DNA of 64,000 nucleotides from Rhizomys pruinosus (lineage: Eukaryota; Chordata; Mammalia; Rodentia; Spalacidae): assembly GCA_009823505.1 (NCBI GenBank), contig VZQC01009572.1, positions 362,975 through 426,974 of the forward strand, written 5' to 3'. Positions 43,060 through 54,992 of this stretch are shown here, piece by piece (the stretch's first letter is position 1; each line of letters opens with the position of its first letter). Under the pieces are notes generated by a model that searched no databases, had not been told where the DNA came from, and saw nothing but the letters and a program-made list of their open reading frames with translations. The position numbers were made by a program, and so were the translations under genes.

Positions 43060-46000
43060 TGAAAAGCAAACTAGATATAGTTTCTTCTGAGAGTAAAGAA
43101 ATATTTCTATGGATCTTGTCTGTTTCTTCAGTTTTGCTTCAGGACATTTTTCTTTGGTTGGAGTTATTTTATTTTCTGATAACTAGGTACTGTTTCATGC
43201 GTCCTTTTTCTTTCCTTCAATCAGGAACCTCTGTATCCATCTATAGAGGGCCCTCTTTGCCTATGTACCTGCCCAGATACCATCTGCATGCTCCACATGT
43301 CTCCATTCATATGTTAGTCTATGAGTCCATTTATTCATCTATCTACCTATCTGGCATTCAGATAAATATGTTTACAAGGATGATGTGGTAGATATAGGTC
43401 AAAAGAAAAAGCAGAAACCTATAACTGGCTAATGATCACATGAACCACTGAACCCATGTTAATTCTATACTTAGAAACTTTGATTACATCTGTCAGGAGG
43501 TCCTATCATTTATTTTACTTTACAATGATAAATTTTAAAATCACTAGGGTTATGAGTATTTTCAAAGATCGCACAAGTTTGATAACGTACTAAGCAAGTT
43601 AAATTCCCCTAAGAATTAAAAGAGAAATAAGAATATTCAAATAAAATATAGTGAGGGGTACCTGGCCACTATAAAAGATGATGGTCTAATACCTTAAAAT
43701 GAAAGAGAACATGATGCTTTTCCATAAAAATCTTTCACTGGGATAACCAAACCCATTTGTCTGGGAAGAGGTGACACTGAGCCCTTACTGAGTCATGCCC
43801 AACAGCCCTGATCAATCTCGAAGACACTTCACTGTGCAAACATATTATATTTTTCAATGATCTATGGATTTCATTTTATATTGCCCTTAAAAATATTGCC
43901 TGTATCAAGCACAATTGACTCCTCCAAACACGAAAGCAAGCCACGTGCGCACACCAGTACCCAGAAGAGGAGATTCAATTATCTATGACCATGTGCTGGT
44001 CAAAGTTAAAAGGCCACTTCTGTAAGAAATCTGGCTGTGTATTTTTGAAAGCCATTTTTTTTCTCGCAATATCTACGTGATCTGAAAGGATTCTGTACAG
44101 CAACAGAGAATCCTTGTGAATTTAAGCATGACTCGCATATCAATTAAACAGCTCTTAAAAATCCCTCTCCTCAACAAAATCTTCTATTCTACAGAACATG
44201 GCTTTCTCCGGCCTCTTTTCCTTGGATTTGAAATATCTGTGGTCTTACTTTAAGAATCCACCATATATAAATCACACATGCCTTTTCCACAATGGGACTT
44301 TTTTCTCCTCCAGATTAGTGAAAGTTTAGTGATCTTTAGTGTAAGCTACTGCTCACTGGTGATCCATAGTTTTTGCCAGTCTAAATTCATTTAAATCCAT
44401 TTCTATAGCACCCTGATTTCTCTAGCACAGAGAGTACTTCAGTAACATACAGATGACCAGGAAACAAGTAAGTCTGGTATATTCATAAATGCAGCAAAGC
44501 TATTCTGTTTTTTAAGCCAGAACTTAGGAGCTGAGGCAGCTCATGGGATCATAGACTGTCAGAAAGATTTTAAAATTCATCAAGGCATTTTAAGCCTTCT
44601 ATACAGGAAGGGAAAGTTTTGTCAGAATCTGAGTGTTCTACCAGGTACTTTCCAGTCTTTAATTTATAGAGGTCTGTTTTTGCTTGCCTTTTTACTCTAT
44701 GCAGCCCTGGCCAACTGCAAAGACTGATAAAATCTCAGGGTGATATTAGATTTAACACCATTTCAAGATGGGCTTTAAGCTGAGTGAGAATGAGTTGGAT
44801 GGGAAAAGAAATAGAAAGGGTCTGCAGATAAAACTCTTGGCCTCAGTAAATCGAAATACTAGTATTTCAACCATCCTAAAGATCTCTGGGGTGGTTTATG
44901 CTGCTCTGAGATCATGCTGCTTCCCACGGTGGCATTGGAATGAGGATATTAGAGGGTTAGATGGATCGTAGATTTATATGCCTCCCAATCAGCATAAGCA
45001 ATGCCCTAATCAGTGCTCTCCTATGAGATGATGCTCTGTTTACCATGCCTGGAATCCTTGGGCTGTGCTAAGAAGAGAACCCAATTATGTTGGATCAGTA
45101 CCTCATAAGTTATTTCCTATAAACAGCTTAGTGCCATGGTCCACAGGGCCAGCCATGGAATACTGAAAACTGTTTCAGTGGTTTTTCTCTCTGCCTTCAT
45201 CAAGAATTTCTCATTCTGAGCTGATCAGAAACCAGGATTTTGTCATTGTTAAAAAAAAACCTCTGCAAAATGAGAAGTAAAAATGTGATTGAAAGCAATA
45301 AAATGTTTAGAAGTAGCAGGGGACAGTCCTCAAAGGATATGGTAAAGTTAAAAATATGGCATCCCTAGTAGGTCAAAAATTAATATCCAATATAAGTTTT
45401 CTGTATTATGCTGATAATTCAGTACTAATACCATTTGGGAAATTCAGAAATAGTTATTCCATGTCATTTATATATGGCTTTATGTCTGATTGAAGCAAAA
45501 AGATATTAGCACAAATAACCATCTTAATTCCTAAAACACAGGGTTAAAATATATTTTTTGCTCAAAAGACATTTTAATGTTAGCATTTTTATACTATATA
45601 ATTAAAAAATTCAAGCTATGAAATTTCTAGGCCTGGGTTGGCACATTGACTCAGCTATACATTAGTTAAGCAGCGTGTGTGATTACTATTCGTTATGTCA
45701 TAGTCTTTCTATAGAGACTAGATCTGACATACAGAAGGTTCTTATTACGGAGACACACAGAGGGCTTTCCACTAAACCATGGTTTTCCACACTGCTGTCA
45801 TGAATTGACTCCTCAACTCTTCCCTAAATTTTCTTGTCATGCAACCAAATTTTTAAATAAATCCAGAACTTTCAAAAATGTGTCTATCCATCTATCTTCA
45901 TGCTCTGTGTCCAAAACTCAACAATTCATGGATTAAAAAACGTTTGGGAAAATTTTTGTTGATACTGAAAGTGGACAGACTCTTTTCCTTTGTTATCAAT

Positions 46001-46235
46001 GCAGGTTAGTAATGATTTGCATATCATTTATAATGAATTAGGTATAGTATATGATCTAGAAATAATTGGAAGTATATGGAAAATGTGCATAGGTTATTGC
46101 ACACTATAATGGAGCAGAACATGGGGGGCCAGTCCCCCATGGAGACTCAAAGATGACCGCAATGCTTAAATAATAATTAGTAAGGCATGACAAATTGTAT
46201 TTCAGGTATAAAACTTGAGATATTAGTCAAAAGAC
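43060..46235. other. 3.2 kb repeat-poor unique DNA
   Basis: No SINE, LINE or gene is recognised. Only short tetranucleotide patches (near 43,335) are visible. Confidence 0.45.
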
Positions 46236-46249
46236 AAAGAGAAAAAAAA

Positions 46250-46735
46250 AGCACAGTTGTTTTGCCTGTCTTGCTGGCAAGTGCAGCTACCCTGTGGCTA
46301 TCACTGCATCCTTCAAAGACATGAGACACAGCTTTTCAACCTTCCAATATGGACTGAAGACTCATATCTCTCCAAGAATCCTCCAAACCTTCAGTGCCAG
46401 ATGGGGACTGCTGAGACATCCAGCTTGTGGACTGAGCTACTACTGGGGTTTCAGTCTCTTCAGAGTATAGACTGCCATCATTGGACTACCCAGACTGTAT
46501 CATGGAGACCAGTACAGGAGGATCAAGACAGGACGTGGTGCTTACTGGACCTTATTTGGTGACCATAGGAAGGGAAAACCCCAGTAAGGAACACAAGGGC
46601 AGAACTGATGGTGGTTTGGGCTTGCCAAGGGGTAGCCTTCAAACATGACATCTTTCAGCCTAATTAAAAAAAAAAAAAACCCATAAGCTGAAGATGCTAA
46701 AGCCTATGATATATGTGGCATGCATATATGCATAT
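46250..46735 (+). mobile_element. Second non-L1 module fused to an L1-type tail
   Basis: This segment contains gcttgtggactgagctacta and further phrases that resemble a dispersed rodent retroelement sequence I cannot name with certainty. It runs into L1 3' UTR sequence at about 46,736 (ggagtgatgtagattggaag, matching the ggagtgatgcatattgga of L1). It is unrelated to module A. It carries no intact long frame. Confidence 0.55.
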
Positions 46736-46759
46736 TCTGGAGTGATGTAGATTGGAAGG

Positions 46760-46791
<32 letters not shown>

Positions 46792-47006
46792 CCAAAAAGA
46801 ATGGGTCTAAGAACTGACTAAAGTGATGAACTTTTGTACAAAACAGAAAACTTTTGCATCGAAAAATTTAAAAGTGACTGAGAAAAAGATGAAAAACATG
46901 TATGGCAGAATGCATGAGCTCTGGGGGGGCAAGAAAGGGGGCACAGGTCTAGACTTGATTGGAAATTTTGTATGAAATGCACAAAGCTTCAGTAAAATTG
47001 GCTTAA
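46736..47006 (+). mobile_element. L1 3' UTR
   Basis: The landmarks in order are the gtgatg..attggaa start, a (CAA)n stretch at about 46,763-46,792, aagaactgac, gactgagaaaaagatga, ggcagaatgcatgagctctg and a G-rich patch. The end, gtatgaaatgcacaaagctt, is shared with the tails that follow module A rather than with the younger L1 copies. Confidence 0.85.
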
Positions 47007-47462
47007 AAATTATTTTGCTCCTCCCATAATTCATAAGCAAAAGGAAGTTCTCTTAATTGAGATTGCTTTTTCCCATTTCCTACTGCACCACTTTTAGGGA
47101 CCTTGTGTCACGGAACGTGAGGGACTTCTTTTCATATGGATGTTGTGGGCTGCATTCATAGGAACTTCCTGTGTCCGGGATATTTCTGGCACAGTGACAG
47201 CCACAGCCAGAGGCTTGATCACACTCGGCTCGATTCCATCAGCAGGGCTGATGTTTCTAATGGGCTGTTTCACCTGGAGACACTGTCTTAATTTTGTCCT
47301 TCTGAAGTTGATAGTCATTAATCCTCACGTTCAACACCTTAGACATATATTTTTTTAATTCAAAATTGAAATCGCAGGAGTCTTGCCATAACTTTCCAAG
47401 ATTCCATCTACAGATATCCATGAGTCTCAGAGAAATACATCACCATGAATGCTTATTCTTGG
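47007..47462. other. Unique non-coding DNA
   Basis: No recognised gene or repeat. Short frames on both strands near 47,094-47,358 have no recognisable domains. Confidence 0.45.
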
Positions 47463-48074
47463 ATCTCGTTAACATATGTGTCTATACCAAAGTAACCTAC
47501 CATAACTATTAGTGCTGTTTAAATACCTATATATCTAATTGCTTGTGCTTCATTAGTAGGATTGAAAGGTTATTCCTGGACAAACTGTCAGCCCATGAAA
47601 GGAAACAGCCAGAATTGACCAGAGTCCAAGACAACAGCTCCAGAGAAAGTAGACTGTTTTGCTTCTCATCCACCTGTGCCCCTTTTCTAAGCCTAGGGAA
47701 CAATCTGCGGAAGAGGGGTCATGGTAGAATGTAAGGGCTGCGATTGGGGTGAATGGTGAAACTACAGCAATATAGTCTGGACATTCATTTGATCAACTTG
47801 ATTGAGCATACAAGACCCCCCTCCTCGCTGGATGGTGGGGCTGCGGGGGTTTGGGCACAACAGCCTGCAAATTGGTTTTACATGAAGGATGCTTGTACTC
47901 ATAAATTATCACTTATTGCTAAAAAATGAAAAAAAAACTGAGAGAAAGATGCAGGACAGTTATGGCAGAATGCATGATCTGGGATGGGGGGGAAGGGAAA
48001 GGGAAATATGCCTGAACTGAATTGGAAAATGATGTATGAAATACACAAAGCATCAATAAAAAAATAAATAATAA
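47463..48074 (+). mobile_element. 5'-truncated module A plus L1-type tail
   Basis: Sequence from about 47,463 matches module A from about 22,455 to its end (without the nested SINE). It continues at 47,937 into an L1 3' UTR tail (actgagagaaagatgcagga, ggcagaatgcatgatctggg, G-rich patch) and ends in caataaaaaaataaataata. A 5' truncation and an A-rich end after a polyadenylation-type AATAAA fit one reverse-transcribed RNA. No clear TSD was found. Confidence 0.85.
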
Positions 48075-49279
48075 AAAATTTCATGAAGCTGCTTCCACAT
48101 CAGAACATGGAATTTGGGGTTACTCGAATCTGTGTTCCCAGGCCATGGTCACTCCTATTTGGCTCCAGAATAAACTATCACTTATCCCCTTAAAAAAAAT
48201 AAAATAAAGATTCAAAACTTCTTCTTCCACCCCCCCAAAAAAAATGTGCAAAATGGGTTTTATGTTTTGTTTTTCCTTTCCATTTCCCGGCTGTGTCATA
48301 TCTGTTTTGTCAGATCTTACAACAATTAGTTACTATAATCTTTCCCCTTTAGTCATAGATGTGCAACTAATAATATATTTAGTGCCTATTGCCAGTTCTT
48401 ATATTGATATCATTCATCATCTTTGTGATAGGAAGATGATTTTATCCTAGATTCTTTAAAAATAAAAGAGAGAATAGAATGAAACCTCATGGAAACCGTT
48501 TCCTTTGAGTCCTTACATACTGGTCACTGTCTATGGAAACTTCATTTTGGCAGCTATCAACTTGTTCTTCAAGTATGCTTTATTCTGTGTCTCCTGTAAC
48601 AGGGTTTGCTGTCACAAAAACCCTGATAGAATCTCGGACTTTCCCTCAAATTCTCCTTTTTGTCCAGATGTTTAAATGTTTTCCTTTAAAAATTTTCCAG
48701 GTATTTTACTGGACTATCTCATATTGTTGATTGATGTTTTTAAAGTATCTTTTCTAATAAGTAATTTAACATTTTAACTCCACAAAAATATCTTAATTAG
48801 ACATCTCATCATTGCTCTCTGGTCTTGTTCAGGTTCTACTTCAGGAATTCTATTTTATCCATGTTAGATCTCTTTTTTTGGCCTATTTTTAATACTTGTC
48901 AATTTCATGTGATTTCTCTTTATTCTTTGTTTTCAAAAACTCCTCCCCCCATTATCTATCTTTCTGAAGGTCTTATTTTTGTATTGGCATATCCATTTGC
49001 TCTTTTTAGTATAGCCATTGTTTCTAAAATTATTGTATTTTATTTTCATATTGTTTCTTATATTAACATTTTCTTAATATTTTCCAGATTGTCTCAAAAT
49101 AGAAGTTATAATTTTAATCTATTTAAGAGCATGCATTTTTTGTATGCTTCCATTCCCTGTGAGGATCTATTACTCTCATACATTGACAATTTTGTGTGGA
49201 ATTGGATCTGGAGGCTTCTCTTTCCTTATACCTATGTGAAATTAGCTTTCTTAAACTTTTACAAAGAAGCCTCTCATAT
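48075..49279. other. Unique AT-rich DNA
   Basis: No gene is recognised. The 161-codon frame at 48,825-49,310 is Phe/Ile/Ser-rich, as expected from T-rich sequence, runs into a SINE and has no known domain. Confidence 0.45.
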
Positions 49280-49290
49280 AAGAAAGTGGG

Positions 49291-49535
49291 GGACTGGAGA
49301 GATAGCCTAGTAGTTAAGAGCGCTGACTGCTCTTGCAGAGGACCCAGGCTTGATCCCCAGCACCCACATGGCAGCTGGGAACCGTCTGTAACCCCAATTC
49401 CAGGAGAACTACAGTTCCAGGGGAATCGGCCACCCTCTTCTGACCTCCGTGGCATGGCACGACACGGGTGCACAGACCTGCATGCAGACAGTACATTCAT
49501 ACACATAAAATAAATAAATAGATAAAAATTAAAAA
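49291..49535 (+). mobile_element. B2/B3-type SINE, duplicated-unit form
   Basis: Full-length sense copy with both 17-bp units and a (TAAA)n tail. TSD AAGAAAGTGGG lies at 49,280-49,290 and 49,536-49,546. Confidence 0.95.
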
Positions 49536-49546
49536 AAGAAAGTGGG

Positions 49547-50736
49547 ATATTTTTATTTTGTTGTATTTTTAACTTTATAAAGTTCCTGTTTCTGTTGATT
49601 TAACATAGTATGAAAAATACCATGGCCAGTTTTGAGGAGTCCCTTTCTCTGTCACTCTCTCCCATTCCCCCTAGACTTTGTTTTATCTGCTGTTCCTAGC
49701 CTGGCAAAGCTTTGTCAACCAACTTCTCTGACATGCAGGAGAGCCCTGACCTAAAGAATTCTGAAGGGCACTGCCGACCCTTCATATCAACAAAACTGCC
49801 CAACTCCTTATGACCTATTAGCTACTCCCTCGTTAGGGGACACAGCTTAACTCCTGGGTTAGCTGTTATTATTGTTTTTTATTGTCTGCCCTTCAATCTA
49901 TAGTCTAGGCCTGAGAGCTCATTTAAGGTCTTCTGTTCTCAGCTTTGTGACACATACACACCACCCTCCTGTCTTATCTCACAGGAGCTGTGTGACAGCT
50001 GCTCATATTTTTGAGCTTTTAGACCTTATTGCTCCTTCCCTCCCTCATCTCTCTATCTCTCTGTCTCTCTGTCTCTCTCTCTTTCTCTCCATCTTATGTT
50101 GGAAGATCAATCACAAGCCTTTGTGCAAGTTAGGCAAGCATCCTGAGATACACCCCAGACCTCCTTTTGCTTGTTTTATTCCCAAACCTTGAGTTTCGAT
50201 TATGCTGGGGTCTCTGTCTGACTTGATGTGAAGATTCACAGACCTAAATGCTCTATGGCAGCCATACTTTTAAGATCTTCGTTTATAGTTTTAAAAGGCA
50301 GGAATGATGATTTGATTTAGCATACAATAGGACGGTAAAAGGAAGAAAACACAACCAAAAGAGTGAGTTTGGGTTTTTGTCTAGATAGTTGAGATCTGGT
50401 TCTCAGGAAAACAATGCCAATCCATGAGTTTCAAAGCTCTCAAAACTATCTTTGGAGATCTCAGGAGTGGAATCAGTTAAAATAATGAAGAGATTTTCAT
50501 TGTGTGGGTGGGATTTGCAATTGATCTCCTAGGTCTCTCTGTTGTCTTGGCTCTGTTTCCCACCTTAAACCTCAGTTGGATGTATGTGGTACAGTACTCA
50601 AGATGCTGAGCCTGCTCCCTAATGATCCGAATCTAATGGACCACGGCCAAGGAATTGCCAAACCGGGCACATCTTGCAGCCAGCATTTGTCCTCTTCTGC
50701 CATTTCTCAGCAAGGGCAGAAGTTTTCTTGAATGGG
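49547..50736. other. Unique non-coding DNA
   Basis: No gene or interspersed repeat recognised. A CT-rich patch lies near 50,040-50,090. Confidence 0.5.
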
Positions 50737-50756
50737 AAACATTCTGTAATTCTGCA

Positions 50757-52295
50757 GGTATCCCAACTTAGAGGCAAGGAGCCCTTACCTTTTGTGGGGC
50801 CTTGGATCCCCTGGCCAACATCCACCTGGTAGAACAATCCGTTGCTGATGTCAGAGCTCCTGCATTAATATACTTTGCCTGAGTGCATAGCCCTAGGACT
50901 TTAGTATTATATTTGGTTCTGAACAGAGAGTAATCCTTTTCACAGTTCTTATGTCTATTAGTCAATTAAAGAAGGCAGTTTTACCGGTTTTATAAGAGAT
51001 TACCTCTATTATAGTTGTCTCCAATTTACAGTTGGAGAACGACCTCATCATCGTCATTATTTCTCCTTGTTCTATGGGGGGGAAGGCAAGAAAGTCTCTT
51101 ACATATCAGAAACCTTTGTGGCATCCTAGAAGGTAAGTTTCTTAGGACTCATTATAAATAGTTGTTACTAAGACCTGCTGCCAAAGACCTGACTAACATG
51201 GGAGGGATGTATTGAGACCACCTCAGCCATGCAAGTGTACAAGATGGCGCTCTGAGAATGGCTCAGAGAGTGTGTTACCAAAGGCCACAAACCAATAAAG
51301 CAAATACGGTCTCCTGAGTCAAGCAAAGACTCCACCGTCAGCACCAGCTACACCCCACCGCCTGGAAATACTATAGCAGCAGAGGCAGCCACTGTGCCTG
51401 TATCCCAAATCTAATTGGCTGTGGCTCTCTCCTTGGAGGAAAAAACCAAGGCTGATGCCACAACCCTTACATCCTCTACAGGTTAGAATGTTATAAGCCA
51501 CAGTACATAAACCTGTCATATTAACAAAAAAAAAAATGTAATTCATGGATTAACATTCATCCAAACATTATGGTCTATGCTTAAAGTAACCCTACCATAA
51601 CTATTAGTGGCTGTCATATACCATAACTTATATCTAATGCTTGTGCTTCTCGTAGGATTGAAAGTGTTATTCCGGACAACCCACCTGTCAGCCATGACCA
51701 AGGATATGGAAATACAAGCCAGTATTTTTGAACAGAGTCAAGTCAAACTTTTCCCATGCTCTACAGACCTGAGGCGGGACTCTATTTTTTTTTACATTCT
51801 CTCATCCACTTGTGCCCCCCCTTCTTTCTCAATCGCCTATCGTGTGAAAATTGCGATACCGCGGGGGCATTGGTTTATAGAATGCTAAGGGCGCGATTGG
51901 TTTCGTTGAATGCGTGGAACCACTACAGCAACAACTCGTCGTCTGGCCCACTTTCATCTTGCCATCAACTTGTATTTCTGAACAACATGTCACCCGATCA
52001 CCCCTCCCCCCCACACTGGATGCGTGGTGGTGTAGGGCGTTGGGCACACTTACCCTTACAGACTCGGATTGGTTTCTTGTCTTTCTAGAAGGATGCTTGT
52101 ACTCATGGATTATCACTTCTAGCTAAAAAATGAAAAAAAAAAAAAAACTGAGAGAAAGATGCAGGACAGTTATGGCAGAATGCATGATCTGGGATGGGGT
52201 GGGGGTGGGGGGGAAGGGAAAGGGAAATAAGCCTGAACTGAATTGGAAAAAATGTATGAAATGCACAAAGCATCAATAAAAATTAAATTAAAAAA
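50757..52295 (+). mobile_element. 5'-inverted module A plus L1-type tail
   Basis: From 50,757 to about 51,167 the sequence is the reverse complement of module A (about 22,043 back to 21,645). From about 51,168 it runs forward from the equivalent of about 22,066 to the module end, then into the L1-type tail (about 52,147-52,295) with an A-rich end. Flanks AAACATTCTGTA (50,737-50,748) and AAAAATTCTGTA (52,292-52,303) may be a TSD. The stretch 51,600-52,100 is unusually corrupted relative to the other copies. Confidence 0.82.
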
Positions 52296-52334
52296 ATTCT
52301 GTATACATGAAGACAAAGCGAATTGTATACTTTA

Positions 52335-52765
52335 TTCTTCTACAAGTGGTGATCCAGTTATGCCAACACCATTTGGTGAAGATGCTGTCTTTCCTCCATT
52401 GAGTCTTCTTGGCCCCATTGCCGAATATGAGGTGACTGAAATTGGATGTGCTCAGGTTTGGATCCTCAATTTTGTTCCATTGATCTACAGGCCTGTTTTT
52501 GTGTCAATACCAGGCTGTTTTTATAACTATAGGCCTATAATATAGTTTGAAGTCTGTATTGCTCTTTTTGCTCAGGGTTGCTTTGGCTATCCGGGGTCTT
52601 TTGTTTCTCCATGAACTTTAGGGTGTTTTTTTTTTCTAGGTCTGTGAAGTAGCTCATGGGGATTCTAATTGGGATTACATTGAATCTGTATATTACCTTG
52701 GGTAGGATGTTCATTTTTTACTATATTGATTCTTCCAATCCATGAGCATGGGAGGTAGTTTATCT
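52335..52765 (-). mobile_element. L1 ORF2 fragment, reverse orientation
   Basis: The reverse complement matches the ORF2 stretch around 19,350-19,775. On the minus strand it begins where the forward piece at 52,768 ends in L1 coordinates, so the two pieces are halves of one 5'-inverted insertion. Frame is broken. The expected downstream 3' end is absent at the boundary with the module A tail. Confidence 0.88.
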
Positions 52766-52767
52766 AA

Positions 52768-53056
52768 GGGGCACCAAAAAACTCCATGAGAAAACTTCTA
52801 AAAACCATCAACAGCTTCAGTAAAGTGGTGGGATACAAAATTAACTTAGAAAAACTGGTAGCCTTTCTTTATGCCAGTAACAAGCAATTGGAGAAGGGAT
52901 ACACGGAGACTTTGCCACTCACAATAGCCTCCAAAAAACCAAGTTATCTAGGAACAAACCTGACCAAACACACCAAAAATATGTACAAAGAAAAGTTTAA
53001 AACCCTCAAGAAGGAGATTGAGAAAGATACTAGAAGATGGAAAAACCTCCCATGTT
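52768..53056 (+). mobile_element. L1 ORF2 fragment, forward orientation
   Basis: Matches the intact ORF2 over about 19,085-19,353 and stays open for about 90 codons (52,786-53,058). It covers the end of the reverse-transcriptase domain, with a YLGTNLTK motif. It is the inverted partner of the reverse-strand fragment to its left and does not encode a functional protein. Confidence 0.9.
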
Positions 53057-53590
53057 AATGCTATTTTTAATAGCTCTTTGTGACTAAATCACATTAAGCC
53101 TTTCTGGCCGATCTTCATAGTTGGACAGTGGCTTCTAGGATCCAAGATCTTTACTATAAGCCATGGCCCTACCTGGGTGACGGTCCATGATATGTCTTAT
53201 CTTTTATGTGTGTGAACCCGCCCCCATTGCTGGCCACCAACTGGGACACTGAATGCTGCTCAACAAGGAGCCCTTACTATGCTGTCAGACAGGAACAAGA
53301 AAAGTCTTTTGGTTTTGTTTTTAAATAAATGCCGTCGTGAGGATGATCAAATCTTGGTAATTAGAGATAACACTAATTTTCACAGTTTCGCCAGATTCTT
53401 TAGGCTGGAAGGCAGAGATGGAAGTTAGGAGGTTACTCTAGAAATGTCATAGAACCACACAGAGACACACACTTAGGTCTAGATCTAAACCTATAACAAG
53501 CATCTTCTCATTTATCACCATGAAAAGCAGATCATATAATTTACTGAAAATCAGAATCCAAGCCAGAGATGCATGTATTGTTTCAAAAGA
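53057..53590. other. Unique non-coding DNA
   Basis: No gene or repeat recognised. Confidence 0.5.
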
Positions 53591-53594
53591 AGTA

Positions 53595-53815
53595 GCTGGG
53601 AATGGAGGTCTGAAGGCAGGGCCCTCACCTCTGCATGGGGCAAGCATGAAGCCCTGGCTTTGGACCTTAGCACTGCACAAACGACAGGGCTATAATCCTA
53701 GCACTTTCGACAGTAGAGAGATGGTGGTAGGAGGATCAGCAGGTGAGGGTTATCCTTGTCTATATAGCAAGTTGGAGGCCAGCCTGGGATACATGTAACC
53801 TTATCTCGCATTAAA
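53595..53815 (+). mobile_element. tRNA/B1 composite SINE, degenerate
   Basis: An ID/tRNA-like segment (ggcagggccctcacctctg, gccctggctttggac) precedes a B1-like half (ctataatcctagcacttt, ggaggccagcctgggatac). The order fits B4/ID_B1 families. Confidence 0.7.
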
Positions 53816-53828
53816 ATTAAAAAGTTTT

Positions 53829-54005
53829 AGGCTGGGGATATAGCTTAGTTGGCAGAGTGTTTACCTACCATGTAAGAAGCCCAGCACACTATAAACCAGG
53901 ATGGTGAAATGTGCTTAGAATGTTGGCACTTGGGAAGCTGAGGCAGGTGGGCTGCAGAATGTCCAGGGCTACTTTTTGAGTAGAGTACAAGATTCTGTTT
54001 CAAAG
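53829..54005 (+). mobile_element. tRNA/B1 composite SINE (ID_B1-like)
   Basis: An ID-like head (ggctggggatatagcttagt) is followed by a B1-like half (gttggcacttgggaagctga, ccagggctac). It lies immediately after another composite SINE in the same orientation. Confidence 0.78.
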
Positions 54006-54805
54006 ATAAGTGCATAAAGTAACAATTTTGAGGCCTTCCAGCTCAAGGTCACACCCATGCTTCTCTGAACATAAGGCGCCCCTACGCTGACATCCTCTCT
54101 CTCCACCTTCTCCTGCTTCAGTCAGGCTGCTTAGAAGCATATCAGAATCCAGTGGCCAAAACAACAGGTTTCTGTCCTGCACATACAACCTTCTAGATGG
54201 TTCTGGCTGGATCCCACTTAGGTCTTTCAATAACCACGTTTCTTTATTTCAGCTTCTTCAAGGGTCGCAAGCTCCAGGCTCTCCCCCAACATCTTCTTGC
54301 TGCCACTTTCTGCTCTTCCTCTGTGAATGAATGAAGCAGGCCAGGGCACCATGATGAAGAGTTCACTTCATTTCCATTTGTAAAGCCAAATCTCTTGTGC
54401 TCCCCATAATTACCAATCAATTTTACATAAATAGCAAAATTAAGTCCCATTATTCTCATTTACCACAAAATTAGAAGAATTAATTAAACATGGAAAAGGG
54501 GCCAACGCCTGCCAAATCACCACTTCCAGTAGATGGAAATAAAATCAGGAATCCCATGCAGGCAAGAAGAAAAAGACAACATGACATCCAGACACTGCGC
54601 AGGGAGGTAAGTGGAAGCATTCTGAGTGGGCAGACATCTCCCACTCACAGCTCCAGTGCTCCTGTCTTGCAGAGAAAGCAAGAGAAACACATCCCTCCTG
54701 ACAGACTTTAGACAGCATCATAATCTTCATCGTCCAAAATTGTGTGGGCTTTTCTTGGAATTGAAAACAGAAAGCCCATGTCTGTTCTGTGTCTGGACAA
54801 ACTAT
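54006..54805. other. Unique non-coding DNA
   Basis: No gene or repeat recognised. Confidence 0.5.
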
Positions 54806-54992
54806 TGAACTGGAAGATATCTCAGTCATTAGAGTGCTTCCTTGCAAGTATGAGGACCTGAGTTCGAGCTCCAGCATCCACAGAAACAAAGCTTGGGAGT
54901 GGAGATGAGGGACCCCTGGGGTTTGCTGGCCAGACACTGTAGCCTAAGGGAGCTCCATGCCACTGAGAGACCCTGTCTCAAAAATAATATAG
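54806..54992 (+). mobile_element. RSINE1/B4-type SINE
   Basis: A tRNA-like head (box B gagttcgagctcc) runs into a B1-derived second half with gctggccagacactgtagcc and gagagaccctgtctcaaaaa. Confidence 0.8.

Noticed and set aside
48825..49310. 161-codon Phe/Ser-rich open frame as a membrane protein gene
   Set aside because: It arises from T-rich DNA, runs into a SINE, and shows no recognisable family, promoter or splice context.
53520..53798. 92-codon open frame as a gene
   Set aside because: It mostly covers a degenerate tRNA/B1 composite SINE.
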